NCBI RefSeq assembly: GCF_029278605.1
Contig: NZ_CP119573.1
Span: 1,674,001-1,738,000, forward strand
DNA from: Cupriavidus sp. WKF15
GTDB taxonomy: Bacteria; Pseudomonadota; Gammaproteobacteria; Burkholderiales; Burkholderiaceae
Direction of reading: 5' to 3'
DNA length: 64,000 bases
Shown: one piece after another, positions 1 to 8,302 of the stretch
Numbering within the stretch: the first letter of the stretch is position 1
How the letters are laid out: each line of letters opens with the position of its first letter
Notes under the pieces: model-generated
The model's input: the letters and a program-made list of their open reading frames with translations, nothing else
Database searches by the model: none
Told to the model about the DNA's origin: nothing
Position numbers and translations under genes: made by a program

Positions 1-920
1 GTCTGCGGATCGGTCAGCAGCGCCTTCTGGCTTGGCGTGACCGACGCGGACAGGTCCACCTCGCCGCCGTAGCTGGCCCAGTTGCGCCCCGATGCGCCGG
101 TCACCAGCCCTTCGCCGGCCATGCGCTCGACATGCGGCAGCAGCGGAATCCGCCCCATGTCCAGCCGCGCGCCGACACCCGCGCCGCGGCAAAGCTCCAG
201 CAGGTGGCCGAGCAGGCCGAAGCCGGTCACGTCGGTCAGCGCGTGGACACTCGGCACTTCGGCCAGCAGCCGGCCCGGCGTATTGAGCTTGGTGGTGCAG
301 GCAATCAGTTCCTGATAGCCGGCCGCGTCGAGCCTGTCCTTCTTCACCGCGGCGGACAACACGCCAACGCCCAGCGGCTTGCCGAGGATCAGCTTGTCGC
401 CCGCCTGGGCGCCGCTGTTCTTCTTGACCCGGTCCGGATGCACCAGGCCAAGGACCACCAGCCCGTAGATCGGCTCCAGGGAATCGATGGTGTGGCCGCC
501 GGCAACCGGGATGCCCGCCTGGGCGCAGACCGATTCCCCGCCTTCGAGGATCTTGCCGATGACCGCGGGCGGCAGCTTTTCGATCGGCATGCCGACCAGG
601 GCCAGCGCCATGATCGGGGTTCCGCCCATGGCGTAGACGTCGGAGATCGCGTTGGTGGCGGCGATACGCCCGAAATCGTACGGATCGTCCACCACCGGCA
701 TGAAGAAGTCCGTGGTGGCGATCAGGGCCTGGCTGTCATTGAGCTTGTAGACCGCCGCGTCGTCGCTGGTTTCCTTGCCGACCAGCAGCGCCGCCGGAGC
801 AGGGAAGCCGGCCGAATTCCTGAGGATTTCGGAAAGCACACCGGGGGCAATCTTGCACCCGCACCCGCCGCCGTGGGAAAAGGCGGTGAGCTTGATCTTT
901 GCGTTGTCTGGCTGGTCCAT
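1..920 (-). CDS. selD: Selenide, water dikinase (selenophosphate synthetase), 3' end beyond window
   Basis: Makes selenophosphate from selenide and ATP in the cytoplasm. The ATG is at 920 and 306 codons are visible; the C-terminus (roughly 40-50 residues by family length) lies off the left edge. The N-terminus carries the glycine-rich catalytic motif GGGCGCKIAP with Cys20, Cys22 and Lys23, equivalent to Cys17/Lys20 of E. coli SelD. The catalytic codon is TGC, so this is a Cys form, not a selenocysteine form. ATP/Mg-binding stretches such as TSDDAAVY and TTDFFMPVVDDPYDFGRIAA follow. It starts 13 nt after senB on the same strand, so the two are probably one operon and this copy probably serves as SenC of the selenoneine pathway. 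It may also feed selenoprotein or selenouridine synthesis if those genes exist elsewhere. Confidence 0.95.
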   Translation of the reverse strand, partial: MDQPDNAKIKLTAFSHGGGCGCKIAPGVLSEILRNSAGFPAPAALLVGKETSDDAAVYKLNDSQALIATTDFFMPVVDDPYDFGRIAATNAISDVYAMGGTPIMALALVGMPIEKLPPAVIGKILEGGESVCAQAGIPVAGGHTIDSLEPIYGLVVLGLVHPDRVKKNSGAQAGDKLILGKPLGVGVLSAAVKKDRLDAAGYQELIACTTKLNTPGRLLAEVPSVHALTDVTGFGLLGHLLELCRGAGVGARLDMGRIPLLPHVERMAGEGLVTGASGRNWASYGGEVDLSASVTPSQKALLTDPQ

Positions 921-933
921 TGCTGGCTCCGGG

Positions 934-1929
934 TTATTCAGGTTTCAAGGCGTCGGCGACAAGTTTACCTACTTCCGCCCGTTCCCGCGCCGGCGCAAAC
1001 AGCGGAGCCCGCAGTGCGCATTGCTGCCGCAGGCGGTTCAGGAACCCGGCGTCCCTGCTGGTCCGTTCCAGCAAGAGCGCCAGTTGCGCGGCGTCGCCCA
1101 GTGGAAAATAGCCGTCGTAGTCACGGCCCAGCATGCCGACGTTACCCGGGATGCGACTGGCCAGCACCGGCACGCCGCTGGCGACGGCCTCGATGATCAC
1201 GTTGGCGCCGCCTTCCATAACGCTGGAGATCACCATGGCCTGTGCCTGTCGGATATGCTGCCGGGTTTCATCATGGGGCAGGTTCCTGAGCCAGACATAG
1301 CGCCGCACGCCGGGCCAGGCTTGTGCTTCCAGCGCCAGGGCCGCCTGCTGATAGGCGTCATCGAGCGCGCCACCAATGTGAATCAGGCGCACGCGCGAAT
1401 CCTCGGGAAGCAGCGAGAGGGCGCGCATGGGCGTGAGCGGGTCTTTTTCCGCCCGCATGTGGCCGACCAGCACAACGTCGAAATGATCGTGGCGGGGCGC
1501 GGCGGGGGCGCATGCCGGGGCAGACTGGTAGATCACACGGCACTTGGCGCGATGCGCGGCCGCCAGTTCGGCGAGCCCTTCGTCCTGCAGCACAACCAGG
1601 TGGGTGGCCAGTTCGAGCGAGCGCCGGGCCGCTGCATCGGTGCGGATGTCGCGGTACAGATCGGTGCCGGTCAGCACCACGATCAGCGGACGATCCGGAC
1701 AAGCCTCGGCGTACCTGGCGATGGACTCGGCCGAGCGTCGGGCGTGCAGGGCGATCAGGCAGTCGGGCAGGGCGTCGTCCGGGCCGGCCGCCGGCCATTC
1801 GGCGGCCAGTGAGACATCGTAGTCCCCCTGCAGGAACCGGGACCAGCGATGGGCGGTTTGCCAGTTGCCATTGTTGGCTTTGCGCAGCGCTGGACTGATA
1901 ATCGCGACGGTGGCCTTGGGAGGACGCAT
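934..1929 (-). CDS. senB: SenB-type selenosugar synthase (GT-B glycosyltransferase fold)
   Basis: 331 residues. Family role (established): SenB joins selenophosphate to a UDP-sugar to give a selenosugar, the selenium donor for SenA. The sequence looks like a GT-B glycosyltransferase: an N-terminal Rossmann start KATVAIISPALRKANNGNW, a LTGTDLYRDI motif near residue 100, and a C-terminal nucleotide-sugar site EGGANVIIEAVASGVPVLAS. The assignment rests on this fold plus its place between selD and the SenA-type gene. The start at 1929 is chosen because the conserved first strand begins four codons later; no Shine-Dalgarno sequence is visible before it. Its ATG overlaps the ATG of senA on the other strand. 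Confidence 0.86.
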   Translation of the reverse strand: MRPPKATVAIISPALRKANNGNWQTAHRWSRFLQGDYDVSLAAEWPAAGPDDALPDCLIALHARRSAESIARYAEACPDRPLIVVLTGTDLYRDIRTDAAARRSLELATHLVVLQDEGLAELAAAHRAKCRVIYQSAPACAPAAPRHDHFDVVLVGHMRAEKDPLTPMRALSLLPEDSRVRLIHIGGALDDAYQQAALALEAQAWPGVRRYVWLRNLPHDETRQHIRQAQAMVISSVMEGGANVIIEAVASGVPVLASRIPGNVGMLGRDYDGYFPLGDAAQLALLLERTSRDAGFLNRLRQQCALRAPLFAPARERAEVGKLVADALKPE

Positions 1930-3130
1930 GACGACAGGTTCCGTGGGGGCAGCAGCAAGAAGGATAGACAAGCTCGGGCTGGATGCGGCGTTTGCCGATG
2001 CGCACCGGCGCACCTGGGCCGTGCTTCAGGATCTGTCGCCGTCCCAATGGCAGGTTCCCTATGATGCGGGAATCAATCCGCCCTTGTGGGAGTATGCCCA
2101 TATCGCGTGGTTTACGGAGCAATGGGTGCTGCGGGAGCCGCGCGCCGGCCAGGATGGCCGCTGGGTGGCCAGCCTCCCGTCCATGCTGCCGGACGCCGAC
2201 CGGCTGTTCGATTCCATGCGCGTCGCCCACCAGGACCGGTGGCATCTTGCGCTGCCCGGGCTTTCCGAGATCCGCGGCTACGCAGCCGCCGTACTGGGGC
2301 GAGTTCGCGCAAGGCTCGCCACATCGGACGATAACGACGCGGCGCTCTATTTTTTCCGGCTCGCCTTATTCCACGAAGACATGCACGCGGAGGCGCTGAC
2401 CTATATGCGGCAGACACTTGATTATCCGCTGCATGCTCCGCTTGACATGGCTGCCATCGCGCCAGGCGCCGGGTCGGCAGCCGCAGGCGGCGACACGTTC
2501 CCGATGGGGTCGCCCGCCAGCGGCGCCGGGTTCGTCTTCGACAACGAGAAGTGGGCCCACCCGGTCCACGTCGCCCCCTTCCACATCGATCGCACTTGCG
2601 TCAGCAATGCCGCATTTGCGGAATTCGTGGCGGCGGGCGGCTACCGCGACCATCAGTGGTGGTCCGACGACGGACGCGCATGGCTGCAACGCAGCGGGCT
2701 GGCGCATCCCGCGCGCTGGCGCCAGGCAACTGGCGGCATTCCGGGGCAATGGGCATTGCGATGGTTCGGGCAGTGGCTGCCGCTGCCGCCCGATCAGCCG
2801 GTGTGCCATGTCAATGCCTATGAGGCGGAAGCCTATTGCCGCTGGGCCGGCAAGCGCTTGCCCGCGGAAGCCGAGTGGGAGTATGCGGCAACGCATGACC
2901 TGATCCACTGGGGTGGCGCCGTGTGGGAATGGACGGCTGATCCTTTCGTGCCCTATGCAGGGTTCTCGCCCGACCCCTACCAGGAATATTCCGCCCCCTG
3001 GTTTCACACGCATCGCTCGGTTCGCGGCGGATCGTTCGCGACCCATGCCCGCATGCAGCACGCTCGCTACCGGAACTTCTACCTGCCGCACCGCGGGGAC
3101 GTCTTCGTCGGATTCCGCTGCTGCGGTTGA
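1928..3130 (+). CDS. senA: SenA-type selenoneine synthase (EgtB-like: DinB_2 plus FGE-sulfatase domain)
   Basis: 400 residues. Family role (established): SenA is a non-heme iron enzyme of the EgtB/OvoA superfamily that installs selenium from a selenosugar onto hercynine, giving selenoneine. Residues about 15-165 form a DinB-like helical domain with His58 and the iron-binding HX3HXE motif HEDMHAE (His149, His153, Glu155). Residues about 185-400 form an FGE-sulfatase domain with YCRWAGKRLPAEAEWEYAA and a terminal FVGFRCCG. The start at 1928 has a strong ribosome site GGGAGGA at 1918-1924. Without its neighbours it would be read as an EgtB ergothioneine enzyme; adjacent senB and selD make SenA the better call. 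No hercynine-making egtD is in the window. Confidence 0.88.
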   Translation: MTTGSVGAAARRIDKLGLDAAFADAHRRTWAVLQDLSPSQWQVPYDAGINPPLWEYAHIAWFTEQWVLREPRAGQDGRWVASLPSMLPDADRLFDSMRVAHQDRWHLALPGLSEIRGYAAAVLGRVRARLATSDDNDAALYFFRLALFHEDMHAEALTYMRQTLDYPLHAPLDMAAIAPGAGSAAAGGDTFPMGSPASGAGFVFDNEKWAHPVHVAPFHIDRTCVSNAAFAEFVAAGGYRDHQWWSDDGRAWLQRSGLAHPARWRQATGGIPGQWALRWFGQWLPLPPDQPVCHVNAYEAEAYCRWAGKRLPAEAEWEYAATHDLIHWGGAVWEWTADPFVPYAGFSPDPYQEYSAPWFHTHRSVRGGSFATHARMQHARYRNFYLPHRGDVFVGFRCCG

Positions 3131-3175
3131 GGGGCGTTGGCCGGTTTGGGGCCGTCAGCCAGTGCCCGTGCGGTG

Positions 3176-3946
3176 CTAGCCGATCCGGCTGACGAGCGCC
3201 GGCACCATCAGGCTCGCGCCGATACCCATCAGCACGCCGAAGGCGATGCGCCGCGTGGTCGTCGCGGAGAACGGCGGCGGAAAGCGGCGTCCCAGCAGCG
3301 TGGCCAGCACTACCACCGGCACGCCGATGGCCGCCTGCAGCCAGATCTGCCCGTCGAGCTGGCCCTGCCAGGCCGAGAACAGGGTGCGCACGCCGGAGGT
3401 CACGGTAAAGACCAGGATCAGCGCGCAGCGGATCTCCACCGGCTTCATGGGCTGGCGGTAGAACTGGAAAATCAGCGGCGGGCCGGACACGCCGAACATG
3501 CCGCTCAGCAGGCCGCCAAAGATGCCGCTGACGAGAAAGCTGCGGTCGCCCGAGCGCCGTGGCAGCGGCTCGGGCCGCAGCGCCGCGCTCAGGCCGCCAT
3601 ACAGGATCACGGCGCCCAGCAGGATCTGAAGCAGCGTGGCCGCGGTGCTGCTGAGGTAGTCGAGCAGCATCACGCCGGCGACCACCGAGGGAAGAATGCC
3701 GATGGCCGCGGCAAGCACCGCGCGCCAGTCGATATGCTGCATCTTGCCGGGCAGGGCGCAGGCGCTGTTGGCGAGCGTCACCAGGCTCACCACGGCCGCG
3801 ACCGTGGCGACCGGGGCCAGGCCCAGTCCGCTCGTGGCGCCCATCACGATCATGCCCAGGCCAAAACCTGTCACCGTCTGAAAATACGTTCCCGCGCCAA
3901 GCAGGGCCTGCAGGCCCAGCACGGGCATCAACAATTCGGGCTTCAT
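3176..3946 (-). CDS. tauE: TauE/SafE family sulfite exporter
   Basis: 256 residues with about eight hydrophobic segments in the TauE/SafE (PF01925) pattern, including the repeated glycine-rich TVTGFGLGMIVMG near the N-terminus and SGIFGGLLSGMFGVSGPPL in the second half. The start codon overlaps the stop of pta in an ATGA, so translation is probably coupled. Next to xsc and pta, the inferred job is export of the toxic sulfite released by Xsc. The family also contains transporters of other anions, so the substrate is inferred from context. It converges with senA, with 45 nt between the two stops. Confidence 0.88.
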   Translation of the reverse strand: MKPELLMPVLGLQALLGAGTYFQTVTGFGLGMIVMGATSGLGLAPVATVAAVVSLVTLANSACALPGKMQHIDWRAVLAAAIGILPSVVAGVMLLDYLSSTAATLLQILLGAVILYGGLSAALRPEPLPRRSGDRSFLVSGIFGGLLSGMFGVSGPPLIFQFYRQPMKPVEIRCALILVFTVTSGVRTLFSAWQGQLDGQIWLQAAIGVPVVVLATLLGRRFPPPFSATTTRRIAFGVLMGIGASLMVPALVSRIG

Positions 3947-4980
3947 GCTACCGCCTGTTCTCCGGTGGGTGCTTGCTGGGCCGAAGCGGCTTGCGCCTGC
4001 ACCACGGTGACGGCGATGACATGGAACACGTCTTCCTCGCTGCAACCGCGCGACAGGTCGTTGGCGGGCTTCTTGAGCCCTTGCAGCATCGGGCCGATGG
4101 CCTTGGCGCCGCCGAGCCGCTCGGCGAGCTTGTAGCCGATGTTGCCGGCTTCCAGGTTGGGGAAGACCAGCACATTGGCGTGGCCGCCCACCCGTGAGTG
4201 CGGGATCTTGCGCTCGGCAATTTCCGCGACGATGGCGGCGTCAAGCTGCACGTCGCCGTCGATGGCCAGGCCGGGCCGTTGCGCACGCACGCGCTCCGTG
4301 GCCGCGACCACCTTGTCGACCGCCGCGTGTTTCGCGCTGCCGCAGGTCGAGAACGACAGCATGGCCACGCGCGGCTCCTCGTTCAGCAGCGAACGTGCGC
4401 TGTCAGCCGCAGCCATGGCGATTTCCGACAGCTCCTCGGCATCGGGATTCACCACCAGCCCGCAGTCGGAGAAGATCAGTCCGCCCTTGAGCGCGTGGAA
4501 CGGCTCGCACAGCATCATCAGGAAGAAGCTCGACACCAGCCGGAAGCCGGGCGCCAGCCCGATCAGCTGGATGGCCTGGCGTACCACGTCGGCCGTGGTG
4601 TGGACCGCGCCGGCCACTGAACCATCCGCATGGCCCTGCCTCACCATCAGGTTGGCAAAGCACAGCGGGTCGAGCACGGCCTGCCGGGCCTGGTCCAGCG
4701 TCATGCCCTTCTTCTGGCGCATGGCGTAGAGCGCCTGCGCGAAAGAGGGCGCCAGCGCTGACGTGGCCGGGTCGACGATGCTCATCCCGTCCAGCCCGAT
4801 TCCCAGCGCGTGCGCCGCGGCGGTGATCCGCTCGGGGTTGCCTACCAGGATCACCTGCGCGATGCTCTCGCGCGTCGCCCGCGCGGCCGCCTGCAGGATG
4901 CGCGAGTCTTCTGCCTCGCACAGGACGATGCGACAGGGCGCGGCGCGCGCGCGGTCGATGATGCGGAGGATGGGCTTCAT
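3943..4980 (-). CDS. pta: Phosphate acetyltransferase, short single-domain form
   Basis: 345 residues, the length of a stand-alone PTA_PTB catalytic domain without the DRTGG/CobQ regions of long enterobacterial Pta. It converts acetyl phosphate plus CoA to acetyl-CoA. Recognisable family blocks include VLCEAEDSRILQAA near the N-terminus, the GAVHTTADVVRQAIQLIG block and the C-terminal VFPNLEAGNIGYKLAERLGG. It lies 128 nt after xsc, whose product is acetyl phosphate, so it should pass the two-carbon unit of sulfonates into central metabolism. It is coupled to tauE by a 4-nt overlap. Confidence 0.95.
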   Translation of the reverse strand: MKPILRIIDRARAAPCRIVLCEAEDSRILQAAARATRESIAQVILVGNPERITAAAHALGIGLDGMSIVDPATSALAPSFAQALYAMRQKKGMTLDQARQAVLDPLCFANLMVRQGHADGSVAGAVHTTADVVRQAIQLIGLAPGFRLVSSFFLMMLCEPFHALKGGLIFSDCGLVVNPDAEELSEIAMAAADSARSLLNEEPRVAMLSFSTCGSAKHAAVDKVVAATERVRAQRPGLAIDGDVQLDAAIVAEIAERKIPHSRVGGHANVLVFPNLEAGNIGYKLAERLGGAKAIGPMLQGLKKPANDLSRGCSEEDVFHVIAVTVVQAQAASAQQAPTGEQAVA

Positions 4981-5044
4981 GGCGGGTTTGGCTCGGTAGG
5001 ACTGAAAAAGGGCCAGCGGCTCGCGCTATGCCCTTGGTGTTCTC

Positions 5045-5068
5045 CCCTCTCCCGCAAGCGGGAGAGGG
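5045..5068. repeat. GC-rich palindromic repeat between xsc and pta
   Basis: An 11-bp inverted repeat around a 2-nt AA loop (core CTCTCCCGC and GCGGGAGAG) in the 128-nt gap between xsc and pta. It has no T-run on either strand, so it is not a classical terminator. It resembles the short dispersed palindromes found between genes in beta-proteobacteria and could attenuate or stabilise the xsc-pta-tauE transcript. Confidence 0.6.
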
Positions 5069-5108
5069 AGCACCCCATCGCGAATGAAAGGGTGCGGTGC
5101 AGCTTCGA

Positions 5109-6959
5109 TCAGACGTAGTCCTTGTACTTGTCCAGGTAGCGCACCGGCTTTGAGAGCGCGTCGCGGCGGAACGGATCGCCGAGTTCACGCGTGCACAGGA
5201 CCTCGATGATCGTGGTCTTGCCGTGGTTCATCTGCAGGTCGATGGCGCGCTTGAGTGCGGGGCCAACGTCCTCGAGGCGGTCGACCACGATGCCTTCCGC
5301 GCCCATTGCCTTGGCGATCTCGGCGAAGCTCTGGTTGTCGAGTTCGCCCGCGACGAAGCGGCGGTTGTAGAAGTCCACCTGGTTCTTCTTCTCGGCACCC
5401 CACTGGCGGTTGTGGAAGACCACGGCCGTCACCGGGATGTTGTGGCGCACGCAGGTCATGGTTTCCATCAGGCTCATGCCCCAGGCGCCGTCACCAGCGT
5501 ACGAGACGGCCGGGCGGTGCGGTGCTGCCACCTTGGCGCCGATGATGGTCGGGAACGCGTAGCCGCAGTTGCCCCAGCTCATCGCCGCGAAGAAGCTGCG
5601 CGGCTTCTCGAAGCGCAGGTAGCTGTTGGCGACCGAGTTGATGTTGCCGATGTCGGTGGAGACCATCACGTCGGCCGGCATGGCCTTCTCCAGCTCGCGA
5701 AGGACCTGGCGCGGGTGCAGGTAGGTGCCGCCGTTGAAGGTGCGCTCGTGCTTCTGCTCTTCGATCATGTCCAGGCTGTACGGGTCGCGCTCGTGCGTCC
5801 ACTCGTCCAGTTCCTTTTCCCATGCGGTCTTCTCGCTGGCGATTTCCGTGGCGCGGGCGTCGCGGCTGCTGTCGCAGGCGAGCGTGCGGCCGGCCAGTCG
5901 CTGCGTGAGGGCGATGGCGGCGGCCTTGGCGTCGCCGCAGATGCCCACCGAGATCTTCTTCACCAGGCCCAGCATCTTGTGGTCGGCGTCGATCTGGATG
6001 ATCTTGGCGTTCTTCGGCCAGTAGTCCATGCCGTGCTGCGGCAGCGTGCCGAACGGCCCCAGGCGCGAGCCCAGCGCGATCACCACGTCGGCGCGCGAGA
6101 TCAGCTTCATGGCAGCCTTCGAGCCCTGGTAGCCCAGCGGGCCGCACCACAGCGGGTGGCTGGCGGGGAAGGAGTCGTTGTGCAGGTAGCTGTTGACCAC
6201 CGGTGCGCCCAGGCGCTCGGCCAGTGCCTTGCATTCCTCGATCGCGTCGGCCATCACCACGCCGCCCCCCGAGATGATCACCGGGAACTTGGCCTGGGCC
6301 AGCAGTTCGGCGGCTTCGTTCAGGCTTTGCTCGCCGCCGGGGCCGCGGTCCAGGCGCTGCGGCTTCGGAATCTCGGCGGTGATCTTGCCGTAGAAGTAGT
6401 CACGCGGGATGTTGAGCTGGGTCGGGCCCATCTCGGCCAGCGCGCGGTCGAAGCAGCGGCCGGTGAATTCGGCCATGCGCTGCGGGTGGGTCACATGGCC
6501 CTGGTACTTGGTGAACTCCTGGAACATCGGCAGCTGCTTGGCTTCCTGGAAGCCGCCCAGGCCGATGCCGGTGGTGCCGGCCTCGGGGGTGACGATCACG
6601 ACCGGGCTGTGGGCCCAGTACGCAGCGGCGATGGAGGTCACGCAGTTCGAGATGCCCGGCCCGTTCTGGCCGATCACCACGCCATGGCGGCCCGACACGC
6701 GGGCGTAGCCGTCGGCCATGTGGCCCGCGCCCTGTTCATGCACCACCGGGATCAGGCGGATGCCGGCCGGAGCGAAGATGTCCATGGCATCCATGAAGGC
6801 GGAGCCCATGATGCCGAACATGTCGGTGACGCCATTGGCGACCATGGTTTCCACGAACGCTTCGGACGGCGTCATGGTCTGGGGGCCGGCCGGCACCTGG
6901 GTCTCGGTAGCCGAGCCACCGGAAACGGCGGGGTGCGAGGTCGTGTCGAGGTCGCGCAT
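5109..6959 (-). CDS. xsc: Sulfoacetaldehyde acetyltransferase
   Basis: 616 residues. Thiamine-diphosphate enzyme that cleaves sulfoacetaldehyde with phosphate to acetyl phosphate and sulfite, the common step in breakdown of taurine, isethionate and related C2 sulfonates. The cofactor-activating glutamate is Glu75 in VHEQGAGHMADGYAR. The ThDP/Mg motif GDGAWGMSLMETMTCVRHN starts near residue 487. The start at 6959 has an AGGAGA ribosome site a few bases upstream; about 28 residues precede the usual family start MTPSEAFVET, so a shorter start is possible. pta and tauE follow on the same strand. No taurine, isethionate or sulfopropanediol upstream enzymes are in the window. Confidence 0.95.
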   Translation of the reverse strand: MRDLDTTSHPAVSGGSATETQVPAGPQTMTPSEAFVETMVANGVTDMFGIMGSAFMDAMDIFAPAGIRLIPVVHEQGAGHMADGYARVSGRHGVVIGQNGPGISNCVTSIAAAYWAHSPVVIVTPEAGTTGIGLGGFQEAKQLPMFQEFTKYQGHVTHPQRMAEFTGRCFDRALAEMGPTQLNIPRDYFYGKITAEIPKPQRLDRGPGGEQSLNEAAELLAQAKFPVIISGGGVVMADAIEECKALAERLGAPVVNSYLHNDSFPASHPLWCGPLGYQGSKAAMKLISRADVVIALGSRLGPFGTLPQHGMDYWPKNAKIIQIDADHKMLGLVKKISVGICGDAKAAAIALTQRLAGRTLACDSSRDARATEIASEKTAWEKELDEWTHERDPYSLDMIEEQKHERTFNGGTYLHPRQVLRELEKAMPADVMVSTDIGNINSVANSYLRFEKPRSFFAAMSWGNCGYAFPTIIGAKVAAPHRPAVSYAGDGAWGMSLMETMTCVRHNIPVTAVVFHNRQWGAEKKNQVDFYNRRFVAGELDNQSFAEIAKAMGAEGIVVDRLEDVGPALKRAIDLQMNHGKTTIIEVLCTRELGDPFRRDALSKPVRYLDKYKDYV

Positions 6960-6987
6960 GGGTGTCTCCTGTGTGACGTAATAAAGT

Positions 6988-7051
6988 GGAACGATTCGTT
7001 CCGGAAAATTGTTGTTGGGGGAAATGTAGGCGGAAGACGGCGCGTGGTCAA
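6988..7051 (-). promoter_or_regulatory. xsc promoter with palindromic operator candidate
   Basis: On the minus strand TTGACC (7051-7046) and TACATT (7028-7023) are 17 nt apart, a good sigma70 match 64 nt upstream of the xsc start. Just downstream of the -10 box lies the palindrome GGAACGATTCGTTCC (6988-7002), placed where a repressor would block initiation. Sites with GGAAC/GTTCC half sites are used by some IclR-type regulators, but no regulator gene is adjacent, so the binding protein is unknown. Confidence 0.55.
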
Positions 7052-7130
7052 TAGAAAGTTTTATTTTGTGGAATGTTTATAGTTAAAAAACGAGACGGCA
7101 CCAATAAAAAGTGCTTGTTAAGTATCAAGG

Positions 7131-7451
7131 ATGGGGCTTTGGCATGGCGAACGTCAGCCCGGCCGGCTACCGTTGCGTGCGGCTTCCCTCGACGAGCCGA
7201 CCAGAATCGGAGGATGTCTGGACAACGCCGCCAAGAACAAAGCGCGGTGCAGCCGTCGATCGGCGGTGCCCGCGCTCGGGACGGTGCTTCGCTGGGGCAG
7301 GAGGTGGGGGCTGGATCGCACTACCACGGCGGACGTGGTGCGCCGGTTGGCAGTACGCGATCCTGACCCGACGCTGAGCGAGTCGGAGCGCATGAAGACG
7401 GTGCAGCTCAACCCGGTGGCGCTGTTCTTCGGCGTGCTCTGGATCGGCTGA
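7131..7451 (+). pseudogene. Possible decayed MarR-type regulator fragment
   Basis: The 450-nt space between xsc and the anti-sigma gene has no convincing intact gene. One frame reads GLDRTTTADVVRRL followed by RDPDPTLSESERMK, which resembles the recognition helix and wing of MarR-family regulators with the central part shortened. Neither the N-terminal helices nor the C-terminal dimer helix is visible. It could be a relic of a regulator, or chance similarity. There is no good ribosome site. Confidence 0.25.
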
Positions 7452-7504
7452 AGAGCCTACCGGCAAGGGCGGGCGCTGAGCCCGCCGGGCCGCCGGCCCG
7501 CCGA

Positions 7505-8302
7505 CTATGCCGGCGTAGGCTTTCGGGCGCGCTGGTCGATCTGGCGCCGCATCTCGTCAGCAAGCGGATGCAGGCCATCGGTCGAATCGGCGGCGACCAG
7601 GCTGTAGCCGAGACCCCGGTCCGCCCACGAATAACCCGCCACGCCGGCCTGGCGATGCGCTTTCATCGGCGTGTCCTGTTCCACTTTCATCGGCCGCACC
7701 AGCATGGCCACGCGCGTGCCGTGCCCGTCGTCATACAGGAAGAGGCCGGCGGGGCCGTGCTCGGTCGCCACCAGCCGCCCGCCCATGTAGCGGTAGCCGG
7801 AACGGGTAAGGTCCGGCACGGCCACGGGGCGCTGCAGCCGCGCCGATACCCACCTGACGAGGTCGGCGCTGTCGTTCGCGCCGATCTCCACGGGCCGGTT
7901 CGGGTCGGATGCAAAGACCTGGTAGCTTGCCGTGGCCTCGCGGGCCAGGGCGGCGATGCCGCCGGTTGCCGGCTCGGTGGCGCCGCGTCCCATCCAGCCC
8001 GCCAGGCCACCCACGCACAGCGCGACAAACACTGAAGCGGCAAGTCGCCATGGGGCTGCAGTGCGCGTGCGACGCGCCGCAACCATGTGCCGCAGGTTCA
8101 GTTCCGGCGGGATCGGCTCGCTCGCCACCGGGGCGAGGGCATCGCGCAATTGCTGCCGCTGCGCAGCGTAGCCCTCGACGCGGCGCGCGACTTCCGGGTG
8201 ATCGCTCAGGTAGCCTTCGATCTCGTGCCGGCGCGCCTCGTCCAGCGCGTTATCCACGTAGGCCTGCAGGTCCTCTTCCTGCACGGGCCGGTTTTCGTTC
8301 AT
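7505..8302 (-). CDS. Membrane anti-sigma factor
   Basis: 265 residues. The N-terminal cytoplasmic part (EEDLQAYVDNALDEARRHEI, then a helical DHPEVARRVEGYAAQRQQLRDAL stretch) is typical of anti-sigma domains that lack a zinc site. A single membrane segment follows at about residues 85-104 (RLAASVFVALCVGGLAGWMG), and the remaining 160 residues should lie in the periplasm. The start overlaps the sigma-factor stop in an ATGA, the usual coupling of an ECF sigma factor with its anti-sigma. It should hold the sigma factor at the membrane until an envelope or metal/redox signal arrives. Confidence 0.87.
   Translation of the reverse strand: MNENRPVQEEDLQAYVDNALDEARRHEIEGYLSDHPEVARRVEGYAAQRQQLRDALAPVASEPIPPELNLRHMVAARRTRTAAPWRLAASVFVALCVGGLAGWMGRGATEPATGGIAALAREATASYQVFASDPNRPVEIGANDSADLVRWVSARLQRPVAVPDLTRSGYRYMGGRLVATEHGPAGLFLYDDGHGTRVAMLVRPMKVEQDTPMKAHRQAGVAGYSWADRGLGYSLVAADSTDGLHPLADEMRRQIDQRARKPTPA

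Noticed and set aside
850..890. Possible selenocysteine in SelD
   Set aside because: The catalytic codons are TGC, not TGA, so no SECIS element is needed or expected here.
1928..3130. Calling the EgtB-like gene an ergothioneine synthase
   Set aside because: No egtA, egtC, egtD or egtE is adjacent, whereas selD and a SenB-type gene are; SenA explains the context better.
5223..7082. 619-residue frame on the plus strand
   Set aside because: Antisense to xsc; low-complexity His/Ala/Val composition of a shadow frame.
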